Assembly (NCBI GenBank): GCA_950022655.1
Contig: OX465583.1
Coordinates: 70,195,152 to 70,259,151 of the forward strand
Length of the DNA: 64,000 bases
Source of the DNA: Alentia gelatinosa
Lineage: Eukaryota; Annelida; Polychaeta; Phyllodocida; Polynoidae
Direction of reading: 5' to 3'
A program made the translations under genes and the position numbers. Of the stretch, positions 19,859 to 31,269 are shown in pieces (within the stretch, counting starts at the first letter, position 1; each line of letters starts with the position of its first letter). A model generated the notes under the pieces. The model did not search any database. It was not told the DNA's origin and was given only the letters and a program-made list of their open reading frames with translations.

Positions 19859-20579
19859 TTTCAGTATGAAATGATGACAAATAGTTAGGTTGAGTGAGTC
19901 TTATTGTGCAAAGATTCACTTGAATTACCTTGTTCTCCGATGGATAACACTATTTGATATTCGATTGTTCATCGTCGGGTTATCAAATTGTAAACTTCAT
20001 CAGAATTTATGACTAATAAAAACAGAACAAAGCTCGTGGGAAAAAAGAAAAAAAGAAAAGAACTTTGATGGAATAAATCTCAATATAAATTGCATTTGCC
20101 TGAATATTCTTTTTGTGAAAAACAAAATGAAGTTAGCTTTGGATCAGTTGTAACTATATAATTTCGCATTCCAAATTGGGAAACAACGAGCAATGCTACA
20201 TGACAGGATGAATGTAGGGGAACCAATTATTTTTCTTTTTACCCTCTCACTAGCTGCTTTGCTTTCTTCACTGAAGTAGACTGCTCCATGGAACTGAAAT
20301 AATTACTCTGGTGTGAAATATTGATGCCTATATTAACCCTATTAATGTTAAGAAATACCACTTTTGTTTCTTTTCAATGAAACCTCTCCCGATGTTGACT
20401 TCATTATAAAGATGCGATCATTAAAAGTCTTGAAATCAACTCCTTTGTGTTGTTCATTACTAAATATTTCTACATCCTTTCCCTCTAACCATCCTTGTTA
20501 TCTACATTTTCATGAGTCATATCATTTGCATATGGTATATTTTTCAACAAAAAAAGGACTAGAAAGTTATGCCTGTGCC
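19859..20579. other. No feature seen
   Basis: AT-rich sequence up to the left end of element 2. Confidence 0.35.
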
Positions 20580-20582
20580 ATT

Positions 20583-20776
20583 GTGGATTAATTGTTAAAT
20601 TGATGATAATTCTCCGCTGTCACTGCCACAACTCAAACCTCATACCTGTACAACCTCACCTCAGACATATAGTCGAACACACTTGACGTAACCTACTGGT
20701 CATGTGACCACCGCGCTTTTCAAATCGCCAGTCCGTCAACAGACTTTCACCACACTGGACCGTGATATTTCTTTAC
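20583..20776 (+). repeat. Element 2 A1 repeat
   Basis: It runs from GTGGATTAATTGTTAAA to ATATTTCTTTAC and matches A2 with about two differences, including one extra T in CACACTTGACG. Confidence 0.85.
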
Positions 20777-20829
20777 GTCTACCCCCCGCTTATACGGCAA
20801 CTTCACCCGAATACGGTCTCAACTAGAGC

Positions 20830-21982
20830 ATGAGAAGGAAGCAGCCAAACTCTACACTGCGAAAAAGGGGAAGCATTGAACGGCGAACAGTAAAGATTCC
20901 GGTCAGATACAGTCACAGGATGGCAGACAACCAGATGGCAGCCAGTCAGCTAGCGGCGGACAAAGATGGCGGAGACTACGGTCGGGACCTGCCGGCGGCT
21001 ACTGACGGTGTACAGAACAAGCCAGTTAAAGCTACAGCCAAGGACAACGCGGTCATGATTAAAAGCGTGGCAGGTAGAGTCAACTCTATCGATTCTCGAT
21101 TGGACAGTATATCCCACATGCTTTCACAGCTGGTGCACACGAAGCAGACGCAGGCGTCGGAAAGTACACCAGAAAGGTCACCGGCACCGGCACGGGCTGA
21201 CGCTGGCCCACGGACACACACTAGCCGGCAGGCCGCATGGGACGTATACTACCATCCTAATCACGTTGCGAGGCAGGCACAGCCTGCTGGGCAAATATCT
21301 TTCCCGGAGCGGCTGAACGAGATAAATCTTCAGGACGACGCAGCCGAGAGGGTGGCGCAGGCTGTACGCCAGGCCTTACAGCCAGAGGTCAAAGGTACAG
21401 GAGTTTTCCCACATCATTTTGTCTTTAGAGGACCCAAACGCACGAAAACTACATTAGACGAACTCTCTATCCCCGAGTACATTTACGGTTTCATTCAAAT
21501 GATGAAGGCAGTGACTGATGAGGAGGTTAGGGAGGCTATGAGTGCGCACATGGAAGCTGTGGTTGAAGATGCACGCACATATCCATGGGCGGCTGTTCGC
21601 AGTTTCTCAGAGGAAGTGTGCGAGCGCATAAGTCAAGGGAAAATTACGTGGCTGAACAGCTACGAAATTTGACAGATTCCAAACACGCCTAGGACATGTC
21701 GGAGTGTTACCAGTGAAACAACGTGATCAACAGCAGCACAAACCCGGTTCTGCGGCAGCGCTGGAGATGTCACCTCATGTCGCACGTGCGAGGCCGGGCC
21801 CTCCGTGCGCGGCGTATCAGAACGAGAAGTGCCCTGAGACAAGCCATCATGTCGTGAACGGAGTTAGGAGACTCCACATATGCACAACATGCCTACAACA
21901 CAAGGCCGCGATGTACACACACCCACAGTGCCAGTGCAGGTCTGCCCCTCGACAGCCTGCGGCACCGGGGTTTGGGGATTAA
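20830..21982 (+). pseudogene. Gag-like protein, frameshifted (element 2)
   Basis: The first frame (20830-21672, 280 residues) has a possible short coiled-coil stretch (SVAGRVNSIDSRLDSISHML) and the block FPHHFVFRGPKRTKTTLDEL that aligns with element 1 residues 129-147. It ends at a TGA just after WLNSYEI. The downstream frame (21704-21982) carries the Cys/His cluster (CAAYQNEKC ... HICTTC ... HPQCQC) that aligns with element 1 Gag near 254-298. A one-base frame change near 21668-21672 explains the break. In element 1 the two parts are continuous. The Gag stop (21982) overlaps the RT frame, which starts at or before 21880. Confidence 0.75.
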
Positions 21983-24552
21983 CTGAACAACGAAGCAAGC
22001 GATACAAAACCCGGATCTTCACAAACTCGGCGATAAACGTGAGTAAACGGTCTGGTTTGTCTAGTAAGAGTTGGTGTTATCAGTATCATGCTTGTACCCG
22101 CCCGGATGTGAACCCCGTGCGCCATCTTGACCGCGTGGCCTACACGCGCGTTGTAAACAAAGGCCGCTATGGTAACGTTGTACAGCCGCGCAGAGGCAAC
22201 GCGCGCGTTGTAAACAATGACCAGCGCGGTGCGACCGTGAATGCAGACAGACTGGATACATGTGCTACAAGTCATGAAAGCAGCAATTTGGACACGGCAT
22301 TTGCTGTGGGCTCGTGGGTTAGCCCGAATCATGCGACACCTACCATCGACAGCACTCCCGGCGCGCTGCTAGGTGCGCAACTGACAAGGGATCGCGTGAC
22401 GTGCCCTCAGGCAGGCTCGATCGTGGAGGACAGCCCCGTGGGCGCTAAACCCAGTCGAACGGAGCTAGTAATGGCACCCGCCTCCAGACTATGTGTCTCG
22501 AACGGAGGTTCGGGAATTAAGCCAATCTTACCGGCCCTCGACATGGAGGACGCCCAATGTGATAGTCAAAAGTATGTTACTCAACGGGAACACCCGCATG
22601 CACAACGCCTGTTAGATGTTTCTCCGATATCGCACGCAAATGACGCCTGTGACAATGTTAACACGTCACGGGAAGAGTGGCCCGAGCTGGCCATCCCCTT
22701 GTCGCGTGCCATGACAAGTACCCCCATGGCGAAGCCAAAACACGAAATGACAGAGATCGAGGACGCGCGCGTCACGGCCCCACTGGAAGGTGGTAAACGC
22801 GCCAGGCGCACTACGCCCAAGATGTACAAAGAGGTTATCGGACGACTGTGGCCGGACCCGACTAGCAGAGCCATGGAGCTGGCCAGCATCCATATGCGGA
22901 TATACCGCGCGGTTCGCAAATCAGGCCTGCCAAACTATATGGGCGCCCGTATGTGTATACCTTCGAACATGAAACATAACGCATGGAAAATCGTTTTGGT
23001 GGATTACCATGATCGAGAAATATGCGAGTTCCTAAAGTTCGGCTGGCCATCATCATATTCCGCGCTGGAAATACCCACATCGACACCGACAAATCATGCC
23101 TCGGCAAGGGCTTACCCAGGGGCGGTGGCCAGCTTCATCAAGAAGGAAGTAGGCCTAGGCGCCATGATAGGGCCATTCGACGAAAAGCCCTTTAAGCCGT
23201 GGACCCAAATCAGCCCCCTGCTCACAAGACCCAAGCCAGGGGAGGGCGACCAGAGACGAGTTATAATGGACTTGAGCTTTCCCATCGGGGAAAGCGTAAA
23301 TGACGGCATAGGCAAGAACTATGTACAAGGTGTGGAAAGGGCCTATACCCTCCCGACCATAGCCGACCTGGCGACACTCATCATAAGGGCAGGACGGGGA
23401 GCCCTGTTATGGAAGGCGGATCTCCGGAGGGCCTATTGTCAACTCCGGATTGATCCCCTGGATTATCCCCTCCTCGGACTGCAACATGACGGAAAGACAT
23501 ATATCGACCTGTGCCCATCATTCGGGTGCAGGTTTTCAGGAGGAGCGCAGCAGAGGGTATCGAACTCACTGTGCTGGCTCATGTCGCGCTGCTTTGAAAC
23601 CACGGTCCTGGCGTACGTAGATGATTTCATCGCGGTCCACGCCGACTTCGATTGTGCCGCGAAAGCGTTCGCAGGTTTTGAGGCAACTTGTGACGAACTA
23701 GGCGCCGAACTAGCCGCAGAGAAATCAGTGTTTCCGACCACCCAGCTGGATTGGCTCGGGTTCACAAAAGACACTATCAGTATGACAATTACTATCCCTG
23801 CACAAAAGCTACAGGGTATAGTGGACGAGTGCAAAGCTTGGGAAAAGAAGGCGTTCGTGAATAAGCACCAAATTCAGGTGATGTGCGGGCGGCTAAATCA
23901 CATCTCCCAATGTATCCCCCCGGCACGCCGCTATATGTCTCGCCTCCTCGACTTGCTAAGAAGAGCTCACCACGTGGACACTATACGCCTCGATGATGAA
24001 GCACGTTGCGATCTTTGATGGTTCGCCGACTTCGCGATGCAGAGCAATGGCAAGAAGTTGATGATAGCAGACAGGCCAGTCATCAAGCTCGAGTGTGATG
24101 CCTGCCCTAAGGGCCTGGGAGCGTTCCGTCGTGAATCAGGACTGTTTTACAGCATTGAACTCCCGAACACGTACAAGGACAGTTACCACATTAGTCAAAT
24201 AGAGGCTATAAACTGCCTCCTGGCCGCAAAGTCGATCCTCCCGCAGATGAAGCGAGGACACATAATACGAATAATCACAGACAATATGGCCGCGGTTCAC
24301 GTTCTAAACTCGGGCAGGTCGAAGGACCTAGTCCTCGCTGCATGTGCCAGAGAGGTGGCGTTGTTTGAGGCAGTTAATGATCTGATAGTACAGGTTGTTC
24401 ATCGCCCCGGAGAGCAATTAATCCTGGCAGACGCACTCTCCAGGGCCCACTCTGAAAATCATAAGGCTAAAATAGCACTAGATCTGGTCCATAAACTACA
24501 ACTTAAACCAACCATACCATCTCCGTTATCTTATGTGTTGTCACCTACGTAA
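21880..24552 (+). pseudogene. Reverse transcriptase-RNase H with one internal stop (element 2)
   Basis: The RT frame (21880-24018, 712 residues) contains GLPNYMGARMCIPS (349-362), LVDYHDREICEFLKFGWP, motif A WKADLRRAY with Asp514 and motif C AYVDDF with Asp581 and Asp582; the RT centre is intact. A TGA at 24016-24018 interrupts the frame, which continues without shift. The RNase H part (from 24037) keeps its four acidic residues: Asp21 in ECDACP, Glu56 in SQIEAI, Asp82 in ITDNMA, Asp132 in LADALSR. At the stop, element 1 has Arg in DFRWF, so a CGA to TGA change (CpG decay) is the simplest cause. The first 300 residues are a low-conservation linker. Confidence 0.85.
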
Positions 24553-24585
24553 GCGCTGCCTTACTCTTCTTTCTATACGATTTCA

Positions 24586-25544
24586 GTGAGAATCAACCCG
24601 ATCCTGGCCAGACAGCTCGAGACCACCTGGAAGGCCGCCATGGCAGCCGGAACCATCAATAATCTCCAGAGACAATCAGAGGCATACGCCAGGTTCATGG
24701 TGTTTCACCAGTTCGACCTGAAGCACCCCTCCCCAACACAAGCGGCCCTCTACATACAAATCTTGGCTAATAGTTTACAAAGTCCGGCCTCACTGCGAAA
24801 CTATGTGTCTGGGGCCAGGACGTTCATTAAGACTCTAGGGGGAGATGAGTCGGCTTTCTCTTCCCCACTGGCAGCTCGGGCCCTTAAAGGAATCCAGGAG
24901 CTGTCCACACATCAACCCACCGCAGCACCCCTGGTGCCGCCTCAGATCGTCCGTCTCGGTCGGGCCACAGGCCTTCCCAGCGCGCGTTGTTTTTGCTGGC
25001 ATACGCCACACTGCTGCGCCACTCAAATCTGCTAATGACAGGCCCGGCCGGGGCGTCCCCTCATACCCTGACGCGAGGTGATATCCGTCTGACCGAGGAG
25101 GGCCTCCGGATCTCGGTGCGGTCCACAATGACGACAGGGGGTCAAGACGGAGCTTTCTCCATCCCGGTGCCCGCGGTGGGCGGTGATGCGTGCCCCGTCC
25201 GCGCCTGGCGAGAGTATGCGGCGAGCACTCACAGCCCACCGTCCGCTCCCGCCTTCATCCATCCTTCAGGACGCCCCCTTCGCATCGACACTGTTCTCCC
25301 CACACTCCGCGTCACCCTCAAGGAGGCTGGCTTCACTGGATGGAGAGCCTTTACTCTACATAGCCTTAGGAGATCCGGGGCTCAACACGCCGCACATGCC
25401 GGCGTGCCTGAGATCGAGATCATGCAACACGGCGCGTGGTCATCGATTTCAGGACTACGTGCCTATGTCCCTAAGGCAGTAACTACCACAACGGCGCACG
25501 CCATCGCCACTTCTTTGGCCAACAACAAAAACATTCTATCTTAA
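24586..25544 (+). pseudogene. Tyrosine recombinase, frameshifted (element 2)
   Basis: The N-terminal half (24586 to about 24960) has NYVSGARTFIKTLGGDES, like the core-binding domain of element 1. The catalytic half lies in another frame (about 24970-25544): box-I Arg in LLRHSNL, His-x-x-Arg in TLHSLRRSG, His in QHGAW and Tyr in RAYVP. The lysine seen in element 1 (RSTKT) is methionine here (RSTMT). One frame change lies between about 24955 and 24990. No ATG opens the frame after the preceding stop at 24552, so the start codon is unclear. The C-terminus runs 28 bp into B1. Confidence 0.8.
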
Positions 25545-25804
25545 AAATTCATCGCACGGCGATCTCTTTTATCATGTATGTGATCTTTTACCAATGATGT
25601 ATTGTATTAATCGACCTTTACTCATGTCCACATGTCACCTTCTACAAATAAGGTATAATCCTATCTGACATTACTCTGTATAGAATTTTATGTATTTTAC
25701 AATCATTCTTAATCGTATACTTACCGTAATGTCTTTTATCACTGAAATGACTTTTTATGTTAACAAATTCGTATTTAAGTGGCAGTGCAGCTTTGTTGAT
25801 AATT
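25517..25804 (+). repeat. Element 2 B1 repeat
   Basis: A 288-bp direct repeat of 26029-26316 from GGCCAACAACAAAAACATTC to GTTGATAATT, with several substitutions (for example CATCGCACGG versus CATTGCACGG). Confidence 0.85.
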
Positions 25805-25997
25805 GTGGATTAATTGTTAAACTGATGATAATTCTCCGCTGTCACTGCCACAACTCAAACCTCATACCTGTACAACCTCACCTCAGACATATAGTCGAAC
25901 ACACTGACGTAACCTACTGGTCATGTGACCACCGCGCTTTTCAAATCGCCAGTCCGTCAACAGACTTTCACCACACTGGACCGTGATATTTCTTTAC
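25805..25997 (+). repeat. Element 2 A2 repeat
   Basis: It repeats A1 (20583-20776) directly after B1, giving the B1-A2-B2 junction typical of split direct repeats. Confidence 0.85.
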
Positions 25998-26028
25998 CCG
26001 CCCACCCACACCAATAACTCTTAGAATG

Positions 26029-26316
26029 GGCCAACAACAAAAACATTCTATCTTAAAAATTCATTGCACGGCGATCTCTTTTATCATGTATGTGATCTTT
26101 TACCAACGATGTATTGTATTAACCAACATTTACTCATGTCCACATGTCACCTTTTACAAATAAGGTATAATCCTATCTGACATTACTCTGTATAGAATTT
26201 TATGTATTTTACAATCATTCTTAATCGTATACTTACCGTAATGTCTTTTATCACTGAAATGACTTTTTATGTTAATAAATTCGTATTTAAGTGGCAGTGC
26301 AGCTTTGTTGATAATT
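26029..26316 (+). repeat. Element 2 B2 repeat (3' end)
   Basis: It is the terminal copy of B1, ending GTTGATAATT before host ATAGATACTATTC. Confidence 0.85.
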
Positions 26317-26364
26317 ATAGATACTATTCAACTTAGTGTAGGAGTCACCAGCTCTAGCTTTCCG

Positions 26365-26572
26365 GGCACCCCTTTCCTAAGATCTCACACTCTCTAAGTG
26401 GTATTCTGTACTCTTACTATGCTCTATAGGAGAAGAATTCTTAACGAACTAGGGCTTAGAGCAATCTCAATGTTCCAAGCCTAGTTCATTAAGAATTCTT
26501 CTGCCACAGAGGGTAGTGAGAACCTTGTACAGAATACCACTTAGAGAGTGTGAGGTCTTATGAGAGGGGTGT
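26365..26572. repeat. F1 element in foldback form
   Basis: It starts CACCCCTTTCCTAAGATCTC and ends with the inverted copy TCTTATGAGAGGGGTG. Both arms continue through GAATTCTTAACGAACTAGG and CCTAGTTCATTAAGAATTC, so the middle of the family is missing and the two ends face each other. Confidence 0.65.
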
Positions 26573-27064
26573 TCCGGGTGTTTATCCCACCCCTGGTACA
26601 GGTTGTGCCATTGAGTTAACGTTGAAATAAAATATGCCACGCTCACCTACGTAGAGTGTCAATTCTCTGCCATTGCAGTGGCGGAGAATCTATGTATGGT
26701 GCGACCAATGAACGTCGCGGAAAAGAAAACAGTTCCAGCGCCATTGTTTAAACCGCAGCTGCAGCAACAATAGTTCCGACGCTATTGTTTGAACAATTCA
26801 ACACATGATTATATTATTGCTTAAAATCGACTGTAAGGTCCGTGTTGGGGGTGAGATAAAAACAGAACCGCTTTCGAAACGTATTTTGAACCACTACGCT
26901 CACTCGTTTGGATGCTAAAGACAGTTCTGCTTAATTACCTATAGATTAGATTCTATCTATCCAGGCGGTGAGACCATTCTACTATGTGAACTCACATAGG
27001 GTAATAAGAGAAAAACGACCTAACTCTGGGCGAACTATGTCTTGGTTCGAGGTCACCTATCGCC
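26573..27064. other. Mostly unannotated; ATIR fragment
   Basis: About 26846-26935 has GGGGGTGAGATAAAAACAGA then a short hairpin with GCTTTCGAAACG and CTCACTCGTTTGGATGC, a decayed member of the TTATCTCACCCC group. Confidence 0.35.
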
Positions 27065-27290
27065 GATATCCGCCCCGACGCCGGTTGATGTTCATAAATT
27101 GCTTGCCAAAAGTTTGATAAATCCAGTCAGCACTGCCGCGACAACAGCAGAACATTGGAAATACCCCCATTCGGGTTACATAATTTAAATGAGACAATTT
27201 CATGGACAACTATATGATTTGGGAACTAATCATTCAACCCCGAATCAGTAAATGTGCAGATTTACTGATTTAGATTTAATGTTAGGTCTA
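27065..27290. repeat. Partial Harbinger-like MITE (6878 family)
   Basis: It shares GCCAAAAGTTTGATAAATCC, CAGAACATTGG and GGGAACTAATCATTCAACCC with the 6878 and 36560 copies; its left end is not recognisable. Confidence 0.45.
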
Positions 27291-28003
27291 TGATACTTTC
27301 AGAATTGAACAGGCAATCTTTTAAGAGTATTTTCCCTGATAGCGATTCCGTATGACTGCCCGTGCATGTGAGACTTTGAGTGTAGATGACAAATTCTCTA
27401 AAATACCTAATATAACCTACAATTTACGTGAAATTATGTATTTCTCTGTTGAATATCTACAATGTTAAGTTTTGACACGTAAAATTGACATTTCTGAGCT
27501 ATGTGAAACTACGTAAATTTACATAAACCTACATGAATTTGCACAAACGTTCTACAGACGTAAGTAAACCTTAACATTTCCACGTTCCTTCTACGTAACA
27601 ATTTATATAAATCCTCCCAAATAAATACGTACATAATTTACGTTGCTAGAACATATAAATTTGTGTTTACTGGGATATTCCGCATGACTTCCAGTGCATA
27701 TGACACCTATATGAGTGTAGATGACTATTTCTCTTGTTTTCGTCCCTGTTTAATTGACTGTGACACTGTAATGTAAAGAGAAGATTAGAGGCCCGCGCTG
27801 ACACCGTACAACTCTGTACGCAACGACCTTAGTCTGACGGGGATCACGTGACACAGCTCTGAGCTGGTTTCCGGTCACGTGAGCAGTTCGGAACGTGGGG
27901 GGGGGGGGGGGGCAGATCAGATCGATTCCCACCAGGGGGTCTCCTCGATGACTTATGCTAGACTTGCTCAAGTTATCTGGTCTTAATATATGAGTAATCT
28001 TCA
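27291..28003. other. No gene; G-run near 27895
   Basis: About 27400-27660 is rich in variants of ACGTAAATTTACAT-type words. A G-run of about 18 lies at 27895-27912. Confidence 0.35.
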
Positions 28004-28410
28004 AGCCCAATACACATCTACCAATTTTGGAACATTGATGTACCTTTGACGGCGGCAAAGGAAGAGTAATTTGTCACAGGTGAGGCATCCTAACGGAGTC
28101 GGCCCTAGTCAGTAGATGTAAGTCGGTTAGGCAAGGGTCAGCCAATGATTAGTGAAACCTCCCACTTGAGATGTTCTTTTGTCGTCGACCAGTTGCAGTT
28201 TCTATGTTCCTAAATCGGTCGCCAAAAGTTTATCAGCATGTTAATAAATCCAGTCACTGACAATGGAATGTTGGTAAATGGCCTTTGATTGGGTGCCCGA
28301 CATGGGCCAAGGGTGTATTTTGCCAGCGATATGTTCACCGACTCTTATATATATGTATATGATTTAGGAACAAATCGTTCAATCCTGAATCGGTAAATGT
28401 GTAATGGACT
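28004..28410. mobile_element. Harbinger-like MITE (6878 family)
   Basis: AGCCCAATACACATCTACCA at the left and CGGTAAATGTGTAATGGACT at the right are inverted. TAA follows on the right and a decayed TCA lies on the left. Confidence 0.55.
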
Positions 28411-28539
28411 TAATAAATAAGTCTATGTGTACGGAACATTTTCTCTATTTTGACATACGGCATTTTTACGTTATATGACGAAACGGTTTATATTTACAAT
28501 ATATACCATATGGATATCTGGCAATGGTGACTACTAGTG

Positions 28540-28645
28540 CGCGAGTACTGGTATGTGAGTACTGGTGGGTTTCGGGTAGTCAGTACTGGTGAGTGAGGAC
28601 TGGTAAGTGAGGACTGGTAAGTGAGGACTGGTAAGTGAAGATTGT
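28540..28645. repeat. Short tandem repeat (about 14 bp unit)
   Basis: The unit GTGAGGACTGGTAA is repeated about four times after degenerate GTGAGTACTGGTGG copies. Confidence 0.65.
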
Positions 28646-28706
28646 TAATTAAGGCAGTTATCAAAAAATGAGTTGTACGACATGGCCCATTTAGTACAGA
28701 AGTATT

Positions 28707-28968
28707 AGGCCCGGTATCCACCTACTACGATATGGCTCGGATATGGTCTACGATGCACCTCCAGATACAAAATCAAAATCGCGTTGGAAGGTCACTTAAT
28801 ATCGGGGCAGTTGGCCACGTTTCTGGGATTAGACACCGATAAACACCCCATACAATGCATGGTGGATTAGCATGTCTAGATATGTATACGATTTTACACC
28901 ATCCCGATATGTCTCCGATATTTGCTTTTTGTATCATAGCCATATCGGTATGTTTATATTTCTATCGT
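28707..28968. mobile_element. MITE, GGCCCGG(T/C)(A/G)TCCACC family
   Basis: It matches 61435-61715 over most of its length (CGATATGGTCTACGATGCACC... region). The right terminal repeat is replaced by the next element at about 28970. Confidence 0.55.
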
Positions 28969-28969
28969 A

Positions 28970-29270
28970 TTATCCTACCCCTAATATAAAATCCCATAGG
29001 CTTAACATTGAGTTTCTGTATGCCACGCTGCCTGGCATACGGAGTTTTATATGCCACTAGTGGCATACAGAATTTTTATGACGTAATTTTCCAAAATCGA
29101 GGTGACGGGGTAGGATAAAATCAAAACCTGATTCGTTTTAATCATGGCCACAGCATGCCACTCTTGGAGTTTTGGCTCCGGACTTCACTCGGCTTCACCT
29201 CGTGAAATCACTATGCCAAATTCCAGTCGTGACACACGGTGGCCAAGATTAAAACTCATCCAGTTTTACG
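28970..29270 (+). mobile_element. ATIR-hairpin element, TTTATCCTACCC family
   Basis: TATCCTACCCC to GGGGTAGGATAAA (about 29118) with the CATAGGCTTAACATT box, then a hairpin with arms GTTTTAATCATGGCCAC and GTGGCCAAGATTAAAAC and tip TCGGCTTCACCTCG. Confidence 0.6.
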
Positions 29271-29756
29271 ACAGTAGGTGGACGCCGGACCTTAGTATTC
29301 ATTAGTCGAACCCAGTTAAGACGTGGTTCAATCCCTCCCTTTCATAGGGCACTTTTTATATTTACGTGGGTTGAGTTGATAAAAAGGAGAACGTGGTGAA
29401 GTGGGTATTAATTGGAGCGGTAATTATTCCTCTGTGTCCAAGTTCTTTTAGCCTTCTTTGTTCGTTACCAGTGGAGTTCTACTTAATCAGTTGGAAACAG
29501 CATGCACAGTTCAGAACTTTTTGTTTTCATATACAAATTCATTTCACTATTGTGAGGCAGCATCTGTTCTTCCACCATGTAAGCACCTTTGATATGATAT
29601 TTATGATTTCCAACATCTTTCGAAAATTGAGTTGATTCTTGGGTAATTGACAAAACACGCTTGATATTAGTCTGACAGGAATTTAGTTAATAAGATCCAA
29701 TGTCAAATTAATTTGTTCTAGAGATATGCCTAGGAACTCGCACTAGCTGAAGTATT
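29271..29756. other. No feature seen
   Basis: GTGGTTCAATCCCTCCC (about 29326) resembles a tRNA T-arm/B box, but no tRNA fold or A box was found upstream. Confidence 0.3.
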
Positions 29757-30054
29757 AAAAAAGAAACCAATAAGTTTTGGTCAAAATCATCTTTCTCCAC
29801 GAAATTTGTTGTGGAACGATATAAAAGAGGGAAAGACGAGAAAATATCATGTAGCATTCAAACAAGTTGGACAACTCTAACCAAAATTAGTCGCTTTTTG
29901 TATTTATATCACCCCTTTACACAATAAAAGAACGAACAACACACTGGATACATGACCTATAGATCATGGAGAACAGACAATAATACTTTCTAGGGCCATG
30001 GAGAACGAGCCACCAATGTTATGGCTATACCAAAAATACCAGGGGTGAGATAAA
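29757..30054 (-). mobile_element. ATIR-hairpin element, TTATCTCACCCC family
   Basis: It runs from AAGAAACCAATAAGTTTTGG through a decayed hairpin to TATCTCACCCC (about 29910) and ends CAGGGGTGAGATAAA. Confidence 0.55.
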
Positions 30055-30221
30055 GACCCTTTTGCACTGATAACGTATATGACCAGACTCGTTCTGGTCT
30101 GTCACACAGGTAGCCTTGAAGGTTGGCCTGAGCTTGTGCCAGGTAACGCCCTCCATTTTTTGGTGCATCATGGGTAACGCCTCCATGTTTTTTTACATGT
30201 AAACTTTACCATATGATGCCT

Positions 30222-30421
30222 TGAGAATCCACTGGCACACAGTATTCCCGTTAGGTTGCATAATTGAGATTAGAGGAATCTATGGGTTGCATTAATATAC
30301 ATCATTAGCATGGAGGCAGGCCAGTGGATTCTCAGGGCTCTAAGCCTAGTTCGTTAAGAATTCTTCTCCATAGAGCATAGTACAGAATACTCAGAGAGTG
30401 TGAGATCTTATGAGAGGGGTG
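30222..30421 (-). repeat. F1 element, minus strand
   Basis: Two inverted copies of GAGAATCCACTGGC flank the middle; it ends CTTATGAGAGGGGTG. The middle matches 46790-46870. Confidence 0.55.
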
Positions 30422-31269
30422 CCTTCAGGGACTTCTCTGATAAACAATAACACTTTCCTGTTGTTATAGAAGCATGTATTTCTTAAAGATAATTCAACAA
30501 ATCCAATTATAAGATTGAATCAATTTCTCTATAATAAGCTCATTTCTATTCCACAGGTGCTTTGTAGTTTTTATTTGCACATATTCCTCCGCTGATTTCT
30601 GTTGGACCTGGTTGACATTTCTCAAGGGCCTTTTCTATCTAGCCGACAGCACCTTTTTGATCGTCGGCTTGGGCCTGGTAGAACCGGCAACAATCTTCTT
30701 CTGATAATTGGTGGAAACAGGCCTGATAATTTTAACCTGGCGGCATCTGGTTATCGTCTGTTCCGATGCTAACACCTTGAAATAATTCAAACAGTAGAGA
30801 TCACAAAAAACAGACACAGAAATTGGTTGTTGAGATGATATTATTGCAACCAAGTTGTACAATGGATGGTTCATATGTTAATTTCACGACGATTCGCTGG
30901 AATTCATCCAGCTTCTTTAGGTGATCATGTTATAGAAAGTTAGAAATCTCTGACTTCCCCCAGTCGCAACTCTCCAATGTTCCACAGTTCTAGCCCTGTA
31001 GACTGTAATATGATTTGCTTGCAGTTAGGATTCTATTTCTCAAATAATCACTATACACAATGTTTGTTATCTACCTTAAAGACACCACCTACCTTCAAAT
31101 TGATTGAATACAAAGTACTTTGATGTGAATGACTTACTGTGGTATGGATTATGTATAACTTACCGAAGTGAAAATATGTGTATCAACAACTTGATTGCCT
31201 TTCATAACAACTATTTGAAGATAGTTATGAGTTTAAACGAGTAGAAAAAGAAACAGAACAAAAAGTCGG
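30422..31269. other. No feature seen
   Basis: AT-rich sequence. The 79-residue minus-strand frame at 30635-30874 has no recognised domain. Confidence 0.3.

Larger units (their letters stand above)
20583..26316 (+). mobile_element. Ngaro-like tyrosine-recombinase retrotransposon, element 2 (complete ends, broken genes)
   Basis: The layout is A1 (20583-20776), gag, RT-RNase H, recombinase, B1 (25517-25804), A2 (25805-25997), a 31-bp spacer, B2 (26029-26316). B1-A2-B2 and A1 form the split direct repeats of Ngaro/PAT elements; no methyltransferase domain is seen. Both ends meet the host at ATT, with no longer duplication visible, as expected for recombinase-mediated insertion. B1 and B2 differ at several positions, so this insertion looks older than element 1. 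Confidence 0.9.

Noticed and set aside
24549..24586. Intron-like GTAAGC ... TTTCAG between RNase H and recombinase of element 2
   Set aside because: Only 38 nt long, and removing it does not bring the two frames into register.
29310..29345. tRNA-like GTGGTTCAATCCCTCCC
   Set aside because: No cloverleaf or A box upstream; the fragment is too short.
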